DNA of 48,712 nucleotides from CAYYAQ01 sp964469555 (lineage in GTDB: Bacteria > Planctomycetota > UBA1135 > UBA2386), in NCBI GenBank assembly GCA_964469555.1, contig CAYYAQ010000019.1, positions 1 through 48,712 of the forward strand. Direction: 5' to 3'. Under the pieces are notes generated by a model, which did not search any database, was not told where the DNA came from, and saw only the letters and a program-made list of their open reading frames with translations. Below are positions 33,252 to 41,774 of this stretch, piece after piece. Position 1 is the stretch's first letter. The number at the start of each line of letters is the position of its first letter. Position numbers and translations under genes: made by a program.

Positions 33252-36200
33252 ATGTCCCGCCCTATATCCTCGCTGATTCTCGTCTCGATCCTGACTCCGG
33301 CGGCCTTCGCGCAGGTCGACGAATCCCTGCTCGCGGGCATGAAGGCCCGGTCTATCGGTCCCGCCGGCATGAGCGGTCGCGTCGTCTCCCTCGACGCCGT
33401 GATCAGTGATCCGAACACGGTCTACGTCGGCGCCGCGAGCGGCGGCCTGTGGAAATCGACGAGCGGTGGTTTGACGTTCAAGCCCATCTTCGACGACCAA
33501 CCGGTAGCATCGATCGGCGCGATCTGCATCTACCAACCGAGTCCGGACATCGTTTGGATCGGGACCGGCGAGGGCAACCCCCGCAACAGCGTCTCGCTCG
33601 GCAACGGTGTCTACAAGACGACGGACGGTGGACGCACGTGGAAGTACCTCGGCCTCGACAAGACGGAGCGGATCCGTCGCATCTGGGTGCACCCGTCGAA
33701 TCCGGACGTGGCGTTCGTCGCCGCGCTGGGCACGGCGTGGGGAGAGAATCCGGAGCGGGGGCTCTTCAAGACGAGCGACGGCGGGAAGAGCTGGGAGAAG
33801 GTGCTCTACGTCGACGCGAAGACCGGCTGCATCGACATCGAAGTCGATCCGCGAAACCCGCTGAAGATGTTCGCCTCGATGTGGGACCACCGGCGCAAGC
33901 CGTGGACGTTCCGGTCCGGGGGCCCGGGATCGGGATTGCACCTGACAGTCGACGGTGGTCGCACCTGGAAGAAACTCGGCAAGGCTGAGGGGTTGCCCGC
34001 GGGCATCCTGGGGCGCACCAAGGCCGCGTTCGCGCCATCGAACCCGAAGATCGTCTACGCGCTCGTCGAGGCGAAGAAGAACGTGCTGCTGCGGAGCGAC
34101 GACGGTGGATTGAAGTTCCGCGTCGTCAACAAGGAAGACAACATCGCGCCGCGACCGTTCTACTACTGCGACATCCGCATCGACCCGAAGAACGCCGACC
34201 GCATCTACAATCTGCACTCGTCGATCACGTTGTCGGAGGATGGCGGCAAGTCATTCCGTCAGCTCGTCGGCTACGGGCAGGCGCACCCGGATCACCACAC
34301 GATGTGGATCGATCCGAACAACCCGCGCACGATCCTGGAAGGTAACGACGGCGGCGTCTCGATATCGCGAGATCACGGCGCGACGTGGGGCTTCGTGACG
34401 CAGCTTCCGCTCGCCCAGTTCTACCACATCGCGGTGGACATGGACGTGCCCTACAACGTCTACGGCGGCATGCAGGACAACGGCTCCTGGCGCGGCCCGA
34501 GCACGGTCTGGGAGAACGGCGGCATCCGCAACCATCATTGGGATGAGGTGTGTTTCGGCGATGGGTTCGCCACGCTGCCCGATCCGAATGACTCGATGCA
34601 GGGCTACGCGATGAGCCAGGGCGGCAGCCTGATCCGATTCAATCTGCGCACCGGCGAACGGAAGAGCATCAAACCGATCGGTCCGGAGGACACGGATCTG
34701 CGGTTCAACTGGAACGCGGGCATCGCGCAGGATCCGTTCAACAAGACGACGATCTACTACGGCAGCCAGTTCGTGCACAAGTCGACGGATCGTGGTGACT
34801 CGTGGGTGGCCATCTCTCCCGACCTGACCACGAACCACGCGGAGTGGCAGAAGCAGGAGTCCAGCGGTGGACTCACGCTCGATGTGACCGGCGCCGAGAA
34901 CTACACCACGATCCTGACGATCGCGCCGAGTCCGATGGACACGCGGGTGATCTGGGTGGGAACCGACGACGGTCGCGTGCACGTCACGAAGAACAGCGGC
35001 GCCGATTGGACTTCAGTCGAAGCGAACATCCCTGGTCTGCCGGTGAACGCGTGGTGCCCGCACATCGAGGCATCGAAGTTCGACAAGGCTACGGCGTTCG
35101 CGGTGTTCGACGACCACCGACGCAACAACCTAAAGCCGTACGTCTACAAGACCGCGGACTCCGGCAAGACGTGGCGGAACCTGGCGACGTCCAACATCCG
35201 CGGGTATTGCCTCGCGCTCGAGCAGGATCCGATCGACGAGGATCTGTTGTTCCTCGGCACGGAGTTCGGTCTGTGGTTCTCGTGCGATGACGGCGCGCAC
35301 TGGAGTCAGTTCAAGAATGGATTCCCGACTTGTTCCGCCATGGCGTTGGTCGTGCACCCCCGGGAGCACGATCTCGTGATTGGAACCCACGGTCGCGCTG
35401 CGTACGTCATCGACGACATCTGGCCGTTGCGCGGCCTCGACCAGGGCATTCTGGAGTCGCCACTGCACCTGTTCCCGATCCCGCCGGCGATCGCCCACCG
35501 GACGAGGCAGACCGGCGCGTCGCGGTTCCCGGGCCAGGGTGAGTTCCGCGGCGAGGTTCGGCGGCGGGGAGCGATGATCACGTTCGCCGTCCACCAGGAG
35601 GGCTTGAAGCACCCGGACCCGAAGATCGAGGCCGAGCTGGCCAAGGCGCGCAAGAAGCGCCCGGCGAAGAAGGCGAAGAAGGAGATCAAGATCGCGAACG
35701 GATCCTCCGCGGCGAAGCCCAACGGCGGAGGCTCGCGCAATTCGAAGAAGGCCGACGCCAAGAAGCCGCTGGCTACAGGGCAGGCGCGGATCGAGATCCT
35801 GGACAAGAAGGGCAATCTGGTGCGCTCTTTCGACCGCGGAGTCACGCTCGGGCTGAACCGGATCGTGTGGGACCCGTCCCGCGACGGTGGGGCGCGGATG
35901 TCTCGCGGCGGGTCTTCGGGACGCCGTCGGTTCCGCGGTGGTTCGCGGGGTGGTGAGGTGCTTCCAGGGACCTACACCGTTCGGATCACCATCGGCGAGA
36001 AGATCGAGACCGGCAAGGTCGAGGTCCAGCCCGATCCGCGGGAGATCTACACGGTCGCGGACCGTGAGGCCAAGGACGAGTTGCGTCGCGAGGGCCAGAA
36101 GATCATGGCGAGGGGCGCGAAGGTCACGACGCGGCTCGCGAAGATCAAGCCGGAGATCGAGTCGATCGCGGCGAAGCTCGAGCGCATGGCCAAGGATGAG

Positions 36201-36527
36201 CGGCCCAAGGCGCTCGACAAGGCGATGAAGGCTGCGCAGAAGGCCCTCGCCGACTTCGACACGAAGCTCTGGGGCAAGTCGGGCGGGCAGGGCATCGTCC
36301 GTAGTCGCGGTGTCGCCTCGAAGATCATGCGCGGCGCGTACGCGGTGAGTTCGTCGTGGGCTGCACCGACCCAAGCCGAGCGGACCATGATCGACCGCGC
36401 GGAGACGGCGGTCGACAAACTGGTGTCCGACTTCAACAAGCTCCTGAGCGGCCCGATCAAGAAGTTCAACGAGGCGCTCGCGAAGACCAAGCTGTCGTTC
36501 GCGGCGGACACGAAGAGGATCAAGTAG
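33252..36527 (+). CDS. Large exported beta-propeller protein (VPS10/BNR-like)
   Basis: The protein has 1091 residues with a signal peptide (SSLILVSILTPAAFAQ). Many Asp-box motifs of the SxDxGxTW type occur across residues 50-720 (STSGGLTF, TTDGGRTWK, TSDGGKSWE, TVDGGRTWK, SEDGGKSF, SRDHGATWG, STDRGDSWV, TADSGKTWR), giving a sialidase/sortilin-like propeller, probably two. Basic, Lys-rich linkers and an Ig-like segment follow. Residues about 930-1085 are helical and possibly coiled (REGQKIMARGAKVTTRLAKI). No glycosidase catalytic set is evident, so binding or scaffold is likelier than sialidase. The upstream region 32978-33251 (274 bases) shows nothing clear. Confidence 0.85.
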   Translation: MSRPISSLILVSILTPAAFAQVDESLLAGMKARSIGPAGMSGRVVSLDAVISDPNTVYVGAASGGLWKSTSGGLTFKPIFDDQPVASIGAICIYQPSPDIVWIGTGEGNPRNSVSLGNGVYKTTDGGRTWKYLGLDKTERIRRIWVHPSNPDVAFVAALGTAWGENPERGLFKTSDGGKSWEKVLYVDAKTGCIDIEVDPRNPLKMFASMWDHRRKPWTFRSGGPGSGLHLTVDGGRTWKKLGKAEGLPAGILGRTKAAFAPSNPKIVYALVEAKKNVLLRSDDGGLKFRVVNKEDNIAPRPFYYCDIRIDPKNADRIYNLHSSITLSEDGGKSFRQLVGYGQAHPDHHTMWIDPNNPRTILEGNDGGVSISRDHGATWGFVTQLPLAQFYHIAVDMDVPYNVYGGMQDNGSWRGPSTVWENGGIRNHHWDEVCFGDGFATLPDPNDSMQGYAMSQGGSLIRFNLRTGERKSIKPIGPEDTDLRFNWNAGIAQDPFNKTTIYYGSQFVHKSTDRGDSWVAISPDLTTNHAEWQKQESSGGLTLDVTGAENYTTILTIAPSPMDTRVIWVGTDDGRVHVTKNSGADWTSVEANIPGLPVNAWCPHIEASKFDKATAFAVFDDHRRNNLKPYVYKTADSGKTWRNLATSNIRGYCLALEQDPIDEDLLFLGTEFGLWFSCDDGAHWSQFKNGFPTCSAMALVVHPREHDLVIGTHGRAAYVIDDIWPLRGLDQGILESPLHLFPIPPAIAHRTRQTGASRFPGQGEFRGEVRRRGAMITFAVHQEGLKHPDPKIEAELAKARKKRPAKKAKKEIKIANGSSAAKPNGGGSRNSKKADAKKPLATGQARIEILDKKGNLVRSFDRGVTLGLNRIVWDPSRDGGARMSRGGSSGRRRFRGGSRGGEVLPGTYTVRITIGEKIETGKVEVQPDPREIYTVADREAKDELRREGQKIMARGAKVTTRLAKIKPEIESIAAKLERMAKDERPKALDKAMKAAQKALADFDTKLWGKSGGQGIVRSRGVASKIMRGAYAVSSSWAAPTQAERTMIDRAETAVDKLVSDFNKLLSGPIKKFNEALAKTKLSFAADTKRIK

Positions 36528-36539
36528 GGACGAGACGGG

Positions 36540-36673
36540 TCACTTGAGCGCGAGTGGCACTGGGTTGCTCGCCATGTAGATCTCGCCGCTGGCGTCGTAC
36601 ACTACGTAACCATGGTGGAAAGTGCAGTCTGCCGGCAACGGTAGGTTGGCCGGGAGGTCGAGCGTGAAGAAGC
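36540..36673 (-). pseudogene. 3' remnant of an exported-protein gene
   Basis: On the minus strand an open frame ends at TGA 36540 and encodes RFFTLDLPANLPLPADC, then TFHHGYVVYDASGEIYMASN and PVPLALK. This resembles the common C-terminal end of secreted planctomycete proteins (a LPxxPxL...YxxxxVxDxxG...SN pattern). No start codon exists upstream in the frame before a stop at about 36756, inside the neighbouring gene in another frame. I read it as the tail left after loss of the rest of a gene. The similarity is from memory and weak. Confidence 0.35.
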
Positions 36674-36697
36674 GCTGGCGCGAACGGTCGCGCCAGC
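36674..36697 (-). terminator. Perfect 10-bp hairpin after the barrel gene
   Basis: GCTGGCGCGA (36674-36683), loop ACGG, TCGCGCCAGC (36688-36697), five bases beyond the barrel stop. On the minus strand it is followed by GCTTCTTC, a modest T-rich tract. It is a good intrinsic-terminator candidate for the cytochrome-barrel operon. Confidence 0.6.
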
Positions 36698-36702
36698 ATC
36701 TC

Positions 36703-38610
36703 CTACTTCGGTCGCGTGCCCTCGAGATCTGCCGACATGTAGATGTACGTCATCCACGCGTCGTAGTCGTCGGGATTGCCAGCCTCGTGGTAGTTCATCT
36801 GCTCGACGCGGAGGCCGAAGCGACCGCGGCGTTCGATGAGCCAGGCGATGTCGACGCCCCAGTGGTTCATGTCGAGTTCGAAGTCACCGTGAACCGTCGT
36901 GTAGGCGGCGAACATCGAGGCGCGGATGCTGTCGGTGATCTTCCAGTCGAGAGCGGTGCTCAGGGTCTGGGAGTCGCCCTGAAACCCGACGACGGTCGAC
37001 ACCGGCGTTGGTGAGGGGTCGAAGTAGAAGTTCGTGCGGGTGCGGCTGTCGATCTGGGACAACGTGTAGCTGCCGTGCCAGTCCAGGTCCTCGTCGGGCG
37101 TGTAGCCGCCGCTCAGCGTGTACGCCGTGCGCTCAGTGCGCGAGTCCGAGACGGCGTTCTGGCTGCGGAAGTGGTCCACGCCGATCTCGCACCACAGCGC
37201 GTCATCCCGGTAGCCGAGGCTGCTGCGCACGCCACGCGTGTGGTGATCGACGACCTCGTGCAACTGCAGCCCACCCTGACCGAAGTCACGGTAGCGCGCC
37301 CGCGCGGTCCAGTGCGCGTCGGGTCGCCAGTTGGCGGCGAAGATGTAGCCGTTCTCGACCACCGTGCCGCGGCTGAAGTCCGCGTCGGCGGCCTCGAGAT
37401 CTGGGACGCGCAGCTTCTCCTGCGACCAACCCCAGCCGCCGGTGAGCGTCAGTGCCTTGCTCGCAGCCCAGTCGAGCTCGGCGGTCCCCTCGCGCAACCG
37501 CGACACGGTGCGCTGGTCGCGGAGGGTTCGCACGGCCACGGTCGAGGAGAGCGTGGGGTAGACGGTCACATCCGTCTGGTCGATGAAGAGGTGCTCACGA
37601 TGATCGAGGTAGCGCAGGTCGGAGCTCAGCGTCAGGGTGTCGAGCAGTTCGTACGTAACCGTGCCGTCGATGAGCGTGGTGCGTGCGGCGCCGTTGGAGA
37701 GCGAGTTCGTGGTCGTGTTGTACTGATTGGTGTCGAAGCCCGTCCCCGTCCCCGCGCCGACGATGCGGCGGCGACGATCGAGGAAACGACTGTCGATCGA
37801 CACGTCGAGCGGGCCGGTGATGTGCGACACGTTCATGCGCGCCCCAGGTCCTTCGAGCGAGCTGCCGGAGCTCGTGTTCTCCGTCTCAAGGAACGCCGGG
37901 TTGCCGACGGCGGTCTGCGAGTAGGTCCACCGGTTGTCTTCGCTTTGATCGAGGTATTCACCGACCAGCGTGATCGAAGTGTCGCGTGCGTTGATCGAGA
38001 AGCCGAGCTCGCCCTCGTCCTCAGACAGGCGTCGTGGACTCGACACGTTCGTGATCGTGTAGAGGGGCGTCAGGTTGCGATTCCCGATCCGGTTCGTCAG
38101 CCAGAAGCCGTCGAGGTCGCTTCGCGAGAATCCCGCGAAGATCTCCGCGTTGTCGAAGGGCACGCTCAGGTCGTACGACGCGACCTGTTGCCTTCGGTCG
38201 ACGCGGTGGAAGTCACCGCTCGCCCGATAGGTGTTGCGGCTGCGGGTGAAATCTGCCGACGCTTTGTAGAGATCCGCCTTTTCGATCTCGAGCTTGTGGC
38301 GCTCGTACGGATCCGCGAGGTTCTTCGCCTCGATCAAGATCCGGTCTGCGAGTCGCGAGGTCCCCAGGAAGTGGCTGTCGATGCGGAGATCGGTGAGCCG
38401 GAAGCCGTCGTCGAGGTTGTAGTCGGTCTTGTAGCGGTCGCGGCTGCCGTGGACGTCCAGCCACCGGTAGCCCATCGTGTAGAAGAGGTCGAAGTACCGC
38501 GTCGGTTGCGGCGTCGGAGACTGTGCTGCCAGCGGCCCCCCGAACAGTAGCGCGCCGAACAGGAGCACCACAGGGCGTGGCACGGAGCTGAGTGGGCGCG
38601 CGGATATCAC
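36703..38610 (-). CDS. Outer-membrane beta-barrel, MtrB/PioB-like porin partner of the cytochrome
   Basis: The protein has 635 residues. GTG 38610 overlaps the cytochrome stop (GTGA), so translation is coupled. The signal peptide is VVLLFGALLFGGPLAAQS. The mature protein is a run of alternating amphipathic strands with aromatic girdles and short polar turns (RTLIDGTVTYELLDTLTLSS, WTARARYRDFGQGGLQLHEV, AYTLSGGYTPDEDLDWHGSY), sized for roughly 26 strands. MtrB/PioB barrels sheathe multihaem cytochromes. The MtrB N-terminal CxxC is absent (only one Cys is visible), so the family link is structural and contextual rather than proven. A large generic porin is the alternative. Confidence 0.75.
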   Translation of the reverse strand: MISARPLSSVPRPVVLLFGALLFGGPLAAQSPTPQPTRYFDLFYTMGYRWLDVHGSRDRYKTDYNLDDGFRLTDLRIDSHFLGTSRLADRILIEAKNLADPYERHKLEIEKADLYKASADFTRSRNTYRASGDFHRVDRRQQVASYDLSVPFDNAEIFAGFSRSDLDGFWLTNRIGNRNLTPLYTITNVSSPRRLSEDEGELGFSINARDTSITLVGEYLDQSEDNRWTYSQTAVGNPAFLETENTSSGSSLEGPGARMNVSHITGPLDVSIDSRFLDRRRRIVGAGTGTGFDTNQYNTTTNSLSNGAARTTLIDGTVTYELLDTLTLSSDLRYLDHREHLFIDQTDVTVYPTLSSTVAVRTLRDQRTVSRLREGTAELDWAASKALTLTGGWGWSQEKLRVPDLEAADADFSRGTVVENGYIFAANWRPDAHWTARARYRDFGQGGLQLHEVVDHHTRGVRSSLGYRDDALWCEIGVDHFRSQNAVSDSRTERTAYTLSGGYTPDEDLDWHGSYTLSQIDSRTRTNFYFDPSPTPVSTVVGFQGDSQTLSTALDWKITDSIRASMFAAYTTVHGDFELDMNHWGVDIAWLIERRGRFGLRVEQMNYHEAGNPDDYDAWMTYIYMSADLEGTRPK

Positions 38611-40301
38611 CGGAACAGGTAGCGGGAGTGGTTGCTGCCGTGGATCTCGGTGTGGCAGTTCAGGCAGTTCGTGAACACGGCGCCCCTCGTCTGGTCGTGG
38701 AACGACGGGTAGTCACCGTGGCACTGCAAGCAGTTCTGCTGCGACGTGTGTTGCTTCAGCATCCGCCGGTTCGTGCTCCCGTGCGGCGAGTGGCAGGCGA
38801 CGCAGCCGTCTGTGCGCGACGCCTGGTGGGCGAACACGAACGGCCCGCGGTATTCCTTGTGGCACTTGACGCAGCCCTGTTCGCGGAGTTGCCGGTTGCG
38901 GATGCGGGGACGCGCGCTGTGTGGGTTGTGGCAGTCGACGCAGCTCATGGTGCCGCTGTTGATGTGGCTGCGGTCGTTCTTGCCGATCTTGACCGGGTGG
39001 TGATTGGGCAATCGGAACTCGGACGCGGCCTTCGTGTGGCACTTCGCGCACTTCTGCGATGCGTCTTCTCTCACTCTTCCCTTCGGCGCCGCAGGCGAGT
39101 GGCAGGTCAGGCAGGTGACCTGGTTCTTGAAGTGCGAGCCGATGCGCGAGTGGCGCATGGCGGGGTCCTTCTTGTGGCACTGGGCGCACGTCTGGGTCTG
39201 GAACGCCGCGTTCGTCCCGTGCATCGATTCGACGAGGTCCTTCTTGCCTGGCCCCCTCGCGTGTTCGACGGAGCCCGCGTGGCAGGCGCCACAGCCCTGG
39301 CTCAACGGGATGTCCTTGCGACCGAGGGTTTCGTGGATGGTGTTGTGCAGGATGCCGTAGGCGGGCTCGTGGCACTTCGCGCAGGAGCCGTTCGAAGGAG
39401 CCAGCGGCAGCTTCGGACCCGTCGCCCGCACGTTGTCCGGGTTCTCGGTCTTGGCTTTGGGCGGCCCGGTGTGCACGGTGTGGCACGTCGTGCAGGTCAT
39501 CCCAGGGGTCAGCAGCGCCTTCTTCTTGCCCTTCCAGTGGAACTCGATCCGGTCGACGTGGGAGTGGCAACTGCGGCACGTCGCGGTGCCGTCGGTGGCG
39601 ACATCGGGCCGCGTGATGAGCCGCGCGAGTCCACCGGTTTCGACGTGCAGGCTGCCGTTGCCGTGGCACGTCTCGCATTCCTTTGGATCCGCGTGGGCCA
39701 TCAGTTTCGCGTGACCCGTCCCCGAGAGGAGCTTGTTGCGGCGCGGGTGGCACGAGATGCACTTCTTCGCGCCGACCGGCTTGGCCTTGCCCGAAGCGAT
39801 CTGGTGGCTCGCCAAGTGCACGCCCGCGTGGGCAGCAGGCTTCTTCTTGGTGTGGATCTTGTGGCAGTCCGTGCACTTCTTGCCGGCGGCGACGAACCCC
39901 AGGAGGTCTCCGCCGTGGTTCGCGATCTGCTTCTCGTGGCAGCGGCCGCAGAGTCTCTGTTGGACGTCGAAGCTCAGCTTCGGCGGGAAGGTGATGAGAC
40001 CCGTGTCGTTGTCCTCGTTGTCCGCGTGGGCCTTCGCCGGTCCGTGGCACGTCTCGCAGGCCTGCATCCGCTCGTCGTGGATGACGGGGTTGTGGGTGCC
40101 GGCGAGGATCTTCGTCTCCTCGGCTTCGTGGCACTCGATGCAGTCCGCCTGCCCGATGTAGGCCCCGTGGCGGGGGTAGGGCGCGGTCTTGTCCTGGGGC
40201 TCGGCTCCGAACCCGAGGGCGAGGAACGAGACGGCGAGGACGTAGACGAGGCGGCGGCGGGTGACGCGTCGTGGTGGGGACGAGGGATTCGATCCAGACA
40301 C
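38607..40301 (-). CDS. Exported 18-haem c-type cytochrome
   Basis: The protein has 564 residues with a GTG start at 40301. The signal peptide is RRRLVYVLAVSFLALGFG. I count 18 CxxCH haem-binding motifs (first CIECH, last CLNCH) spread over the whole mature chain, one per roughly 30 residues. Every Cys visible belongs to one of them. Many additional His residues could supply bis-His ligation. Partial likeness to decahaem MtrA/DmsE and NrfB-type repeats (CxxCHxxH spacing) suggests an electron wire. The coupled downstream barrel gene makes a trans-outer-membrane conduit likely. No quinol oxidase or cytochrome maturation gene is in the window. Confidence 0.93.
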   Translation of the reverse strand: MSGSNPSSPPRRVTRRRLVYVLAVSFLALGFGAEPQDKTAPYPRHGAYIGQADCIECHEAEETKILAGTHNPVIHDERMQACETCHGPAKAHADNEDNDTGLITFPPKLSFDVQQRLCGRCHEKQIANHGGDLLGFVAAGKKCTDCHKIHTKKKPAAHAGVHLASHQIASGKAKPVGAKKCISCHPRRNKLLSGTGHAKLMAHADPKECETCHGNGSLHVETGGLARLITRPDVATDGTATCRSCHSHVDRIEFHWKGKKKALLTPGMTCTTCHTVHTGPPKAKTENPDNVRATGPKLPLAPSNGSCAKCHEPAYGILHNTIHETLGRKDIPLSQGCGACHAGSVEHARGPGKKDLVESMHGTNAAFQTQTCAQCHKKDPAMRHSRIGSHFKNQVTCLTCHSPAAPKGRVREDASQKCAKCHTKAASEFRLPNHHPVKIGKNDRSHINSGTMSCVDCHNPHSARPRIRNRQLREQGCVKCHKEYRGPFVFAHQASRTDGCVACHSPHGSTNRRMLKQHTSQQNCLQCHGDYPSFHDQTRGAVFTNCLNCHTEIHGSNHSRYLFR

Positions 40302-40307
40302 GAAGAG

Positions 40308-40338
40308 AGACTATCCGAAGCGAGCTGTTTCACAGCAA
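40308..40338 (-). promoter_or_regulatory. Candidate promoter of the cytochrome-barrel operon
   Basis: On the minus strand, TTGCTG (40338-40333), a 19-base spacer and TAGTCT (40313-40308). The -10 box ends six bases before the GTG start, implying a leaderless mRNA. On the plus strand the same 65-base region holds TACAAT (40350-40355) before miaB. Confidence 0.3.
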
Positions 40339-40366
40339 GAGCTTGTGTCTACAATCCTCCGCCTTC

Positions 40367-41764
40367 ATGCAGACTCCACGGAAGTACTTCCTGCACAGCT
40401 ACGGTTGCCAGATGAACAAGCTCGATTCGGAGCTCGTGGCCAGCCGATTGCTGGAAGCCGGCTACGAGGCGGCGGAAACGGAGGCGGAGGCCTCGGTGGT
40501 GCTCCTCAACACCTGTTCGGTGCGGCAGCACGCGGAGGACCGGGTCTGGAGTCGCCTGGGTCTGCTGCGGCAGAGGAAGAGAAAGGAGCCCGAACTCGTG
40601 GTGGGCGTGATCGGGTGCATGGCGCAGGAGCACCGGCGCTACATGCAGGCCCGGATGCCCCACGTAGATCTCGTCGTCGGGCCGTCGGCGTTTGGCGACA
40701 TCGATCGGCAACTCGAAGAGGTCTACCGATCGGGGCAACGGCGGCCAGGTCTGGATCTGAAGCACACTTGGCGACGTGGCGCGGGCGTCGTCCACGTCGA
40801 CTCGGGCGTGAGCGGTGACGTCATCAAGCGCAACGTCGGCGTGCGTTCCCATCCTTCGCAGGCGTACGTGAGCGTGATGCGCGGGTGCAACATGCCGTGC
40901 ACCTACTGCATCGTGCCGAGCACGCGCGGCAAGGAGATCAGCCGACCGATCGAGGACATCTACGAGGAAGTGTTGCGGCTGACGGACGATGGCGTGACCG
41001 AGGTGACGCTGCTGGGGCAGACGGTGAACGCGTATGGCCGTGACCTCGGTCCGGGAGTGACGCTGTCGGCGTTGTTGCGACGGCTGCACGAGATCCCGAC
41101 GGTTCGGAGGTTGGCGTTCATCACCTCGCATCCGAACTTCCTGTCGAGGGACCTGGTCACCACACTCGCGGAGCTGCCGCGGATTTCTAAGTTCCTGCAC
41201 CTTCCGGCGCAGTCCGGGAGCAACCGCGTGCTCAAGCTGATGCGGCGGGGTTACACCGTCGAGCGGTACCTCATGCGTTGGGAGATGCTGAAGGAGGCAT
41301 GCCCGGAGATGGAGATCCACTCGGACTGGATCGTCGGGTATCCGGGCGAAACCGATGCCGACCTGCAGGAGACGGTAGACTTCATGGATCGTGTGCGGTT
41401 TGCGCAGTCGTATGTCTTCAAGTACTCGCCGCGCCCCGGAACACTGGCGGCGGATCTGGTCGACGACGTGCCCGATGAAGTGAAGGCTGAGCGCAATCAG
41501 ATCCTGTTGGGCGTCCAGGACCGGCACACGTGGGAGTTCAACAAGCGCCTCGTGGGGTCCGTCCAAGAGATCCTGGTCGAGGGCGTGAGTCCGCGGAATG
41601 CGTCGCGCATGACGGGGCGCACGCCGCACCACCGAATCGTGCACTTTGACTCGGACGACCAATCGTTGATCGGAGGCTACGTTCCGGTGTTGGTCACCGA
41701 AGCCGCGGCGCATTCGCTGATCGGAGATCTGCAGCCCGAGAACCACGCCCTGTCCCAGGCATGA
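40367..41764 (+). CDS. miaB: tRNA-2-methylthio-N6-isopentenyladenosine37 synthase MiaB
   Basis: The protein has 465 residues; ATG 40367 is chosen so the family N-terminus YFLHSYGCQMNKLDSE is at the start. The N-terminal cluster cysteines are Cys14, Cys50 (LLNTCSVR) and Cys84 (IGCMAQE). The radical-SAM cluster is CNMPCTYC (174, 178, 181). GRTPHHRIVHF belongs to the C-terminal TRAM region. It methylthiolates i6A37 of tRNAs reading UNN codons. MtaB/RimO are excluded by the MiaB-like IVPSTRGKEISRP. It is divergent from the cytochrome operon and precedes ribD by 10 bases. Confidence 0.95.
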   Translation: MQTPRKYFLHSYGCQMNKLDSELVASRLLEAGYEAAETEAEASVVLLNTCSVRQHAEDRVWSRLGLLRQRKRKEPELVVGVIGCMAQEHRRYMQARMPHVDLVVGPSAFGDIDRQLEEVYRSGQRRPGLDLKHTWRRGAGVVHVDSGVSGDVIKRNVGVRSHPSQAYVSVMRGCNMPCTYCIVPSTRGKEISRPIEDIYEEVLRLTDDGVTEVTLLGQTVNAYGRDLGPGVTLSALLRRLHEIPTVRRLAFITSHPNFLSRDLVTTLAELPRISKFLHLPAQSGSNRVLKLMRRGYTVERYLMRWEMLKEACPEMEIHSDWIVGYPGETDADLQETVDFMDRVRFAQSYVFKYSPRPGTLAADLVDDVPDEVKAERNQILLGVQDRHTWEFNKRLVGSVQEILVEGVSPRNASRMTGRTPHHRIVHFDSDDQSLIGGYVPVLVTEAAAHSLIGDLQPENHALSQA

Positions 41765-41774
41765 ACACGACCCC

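Noticed and set aside
36703..38610. Naming the barrel MtrB outright
   Set aside because: The N-terminal CxxC of MtrB is missing; only size, strand pattern and gene context support the link.
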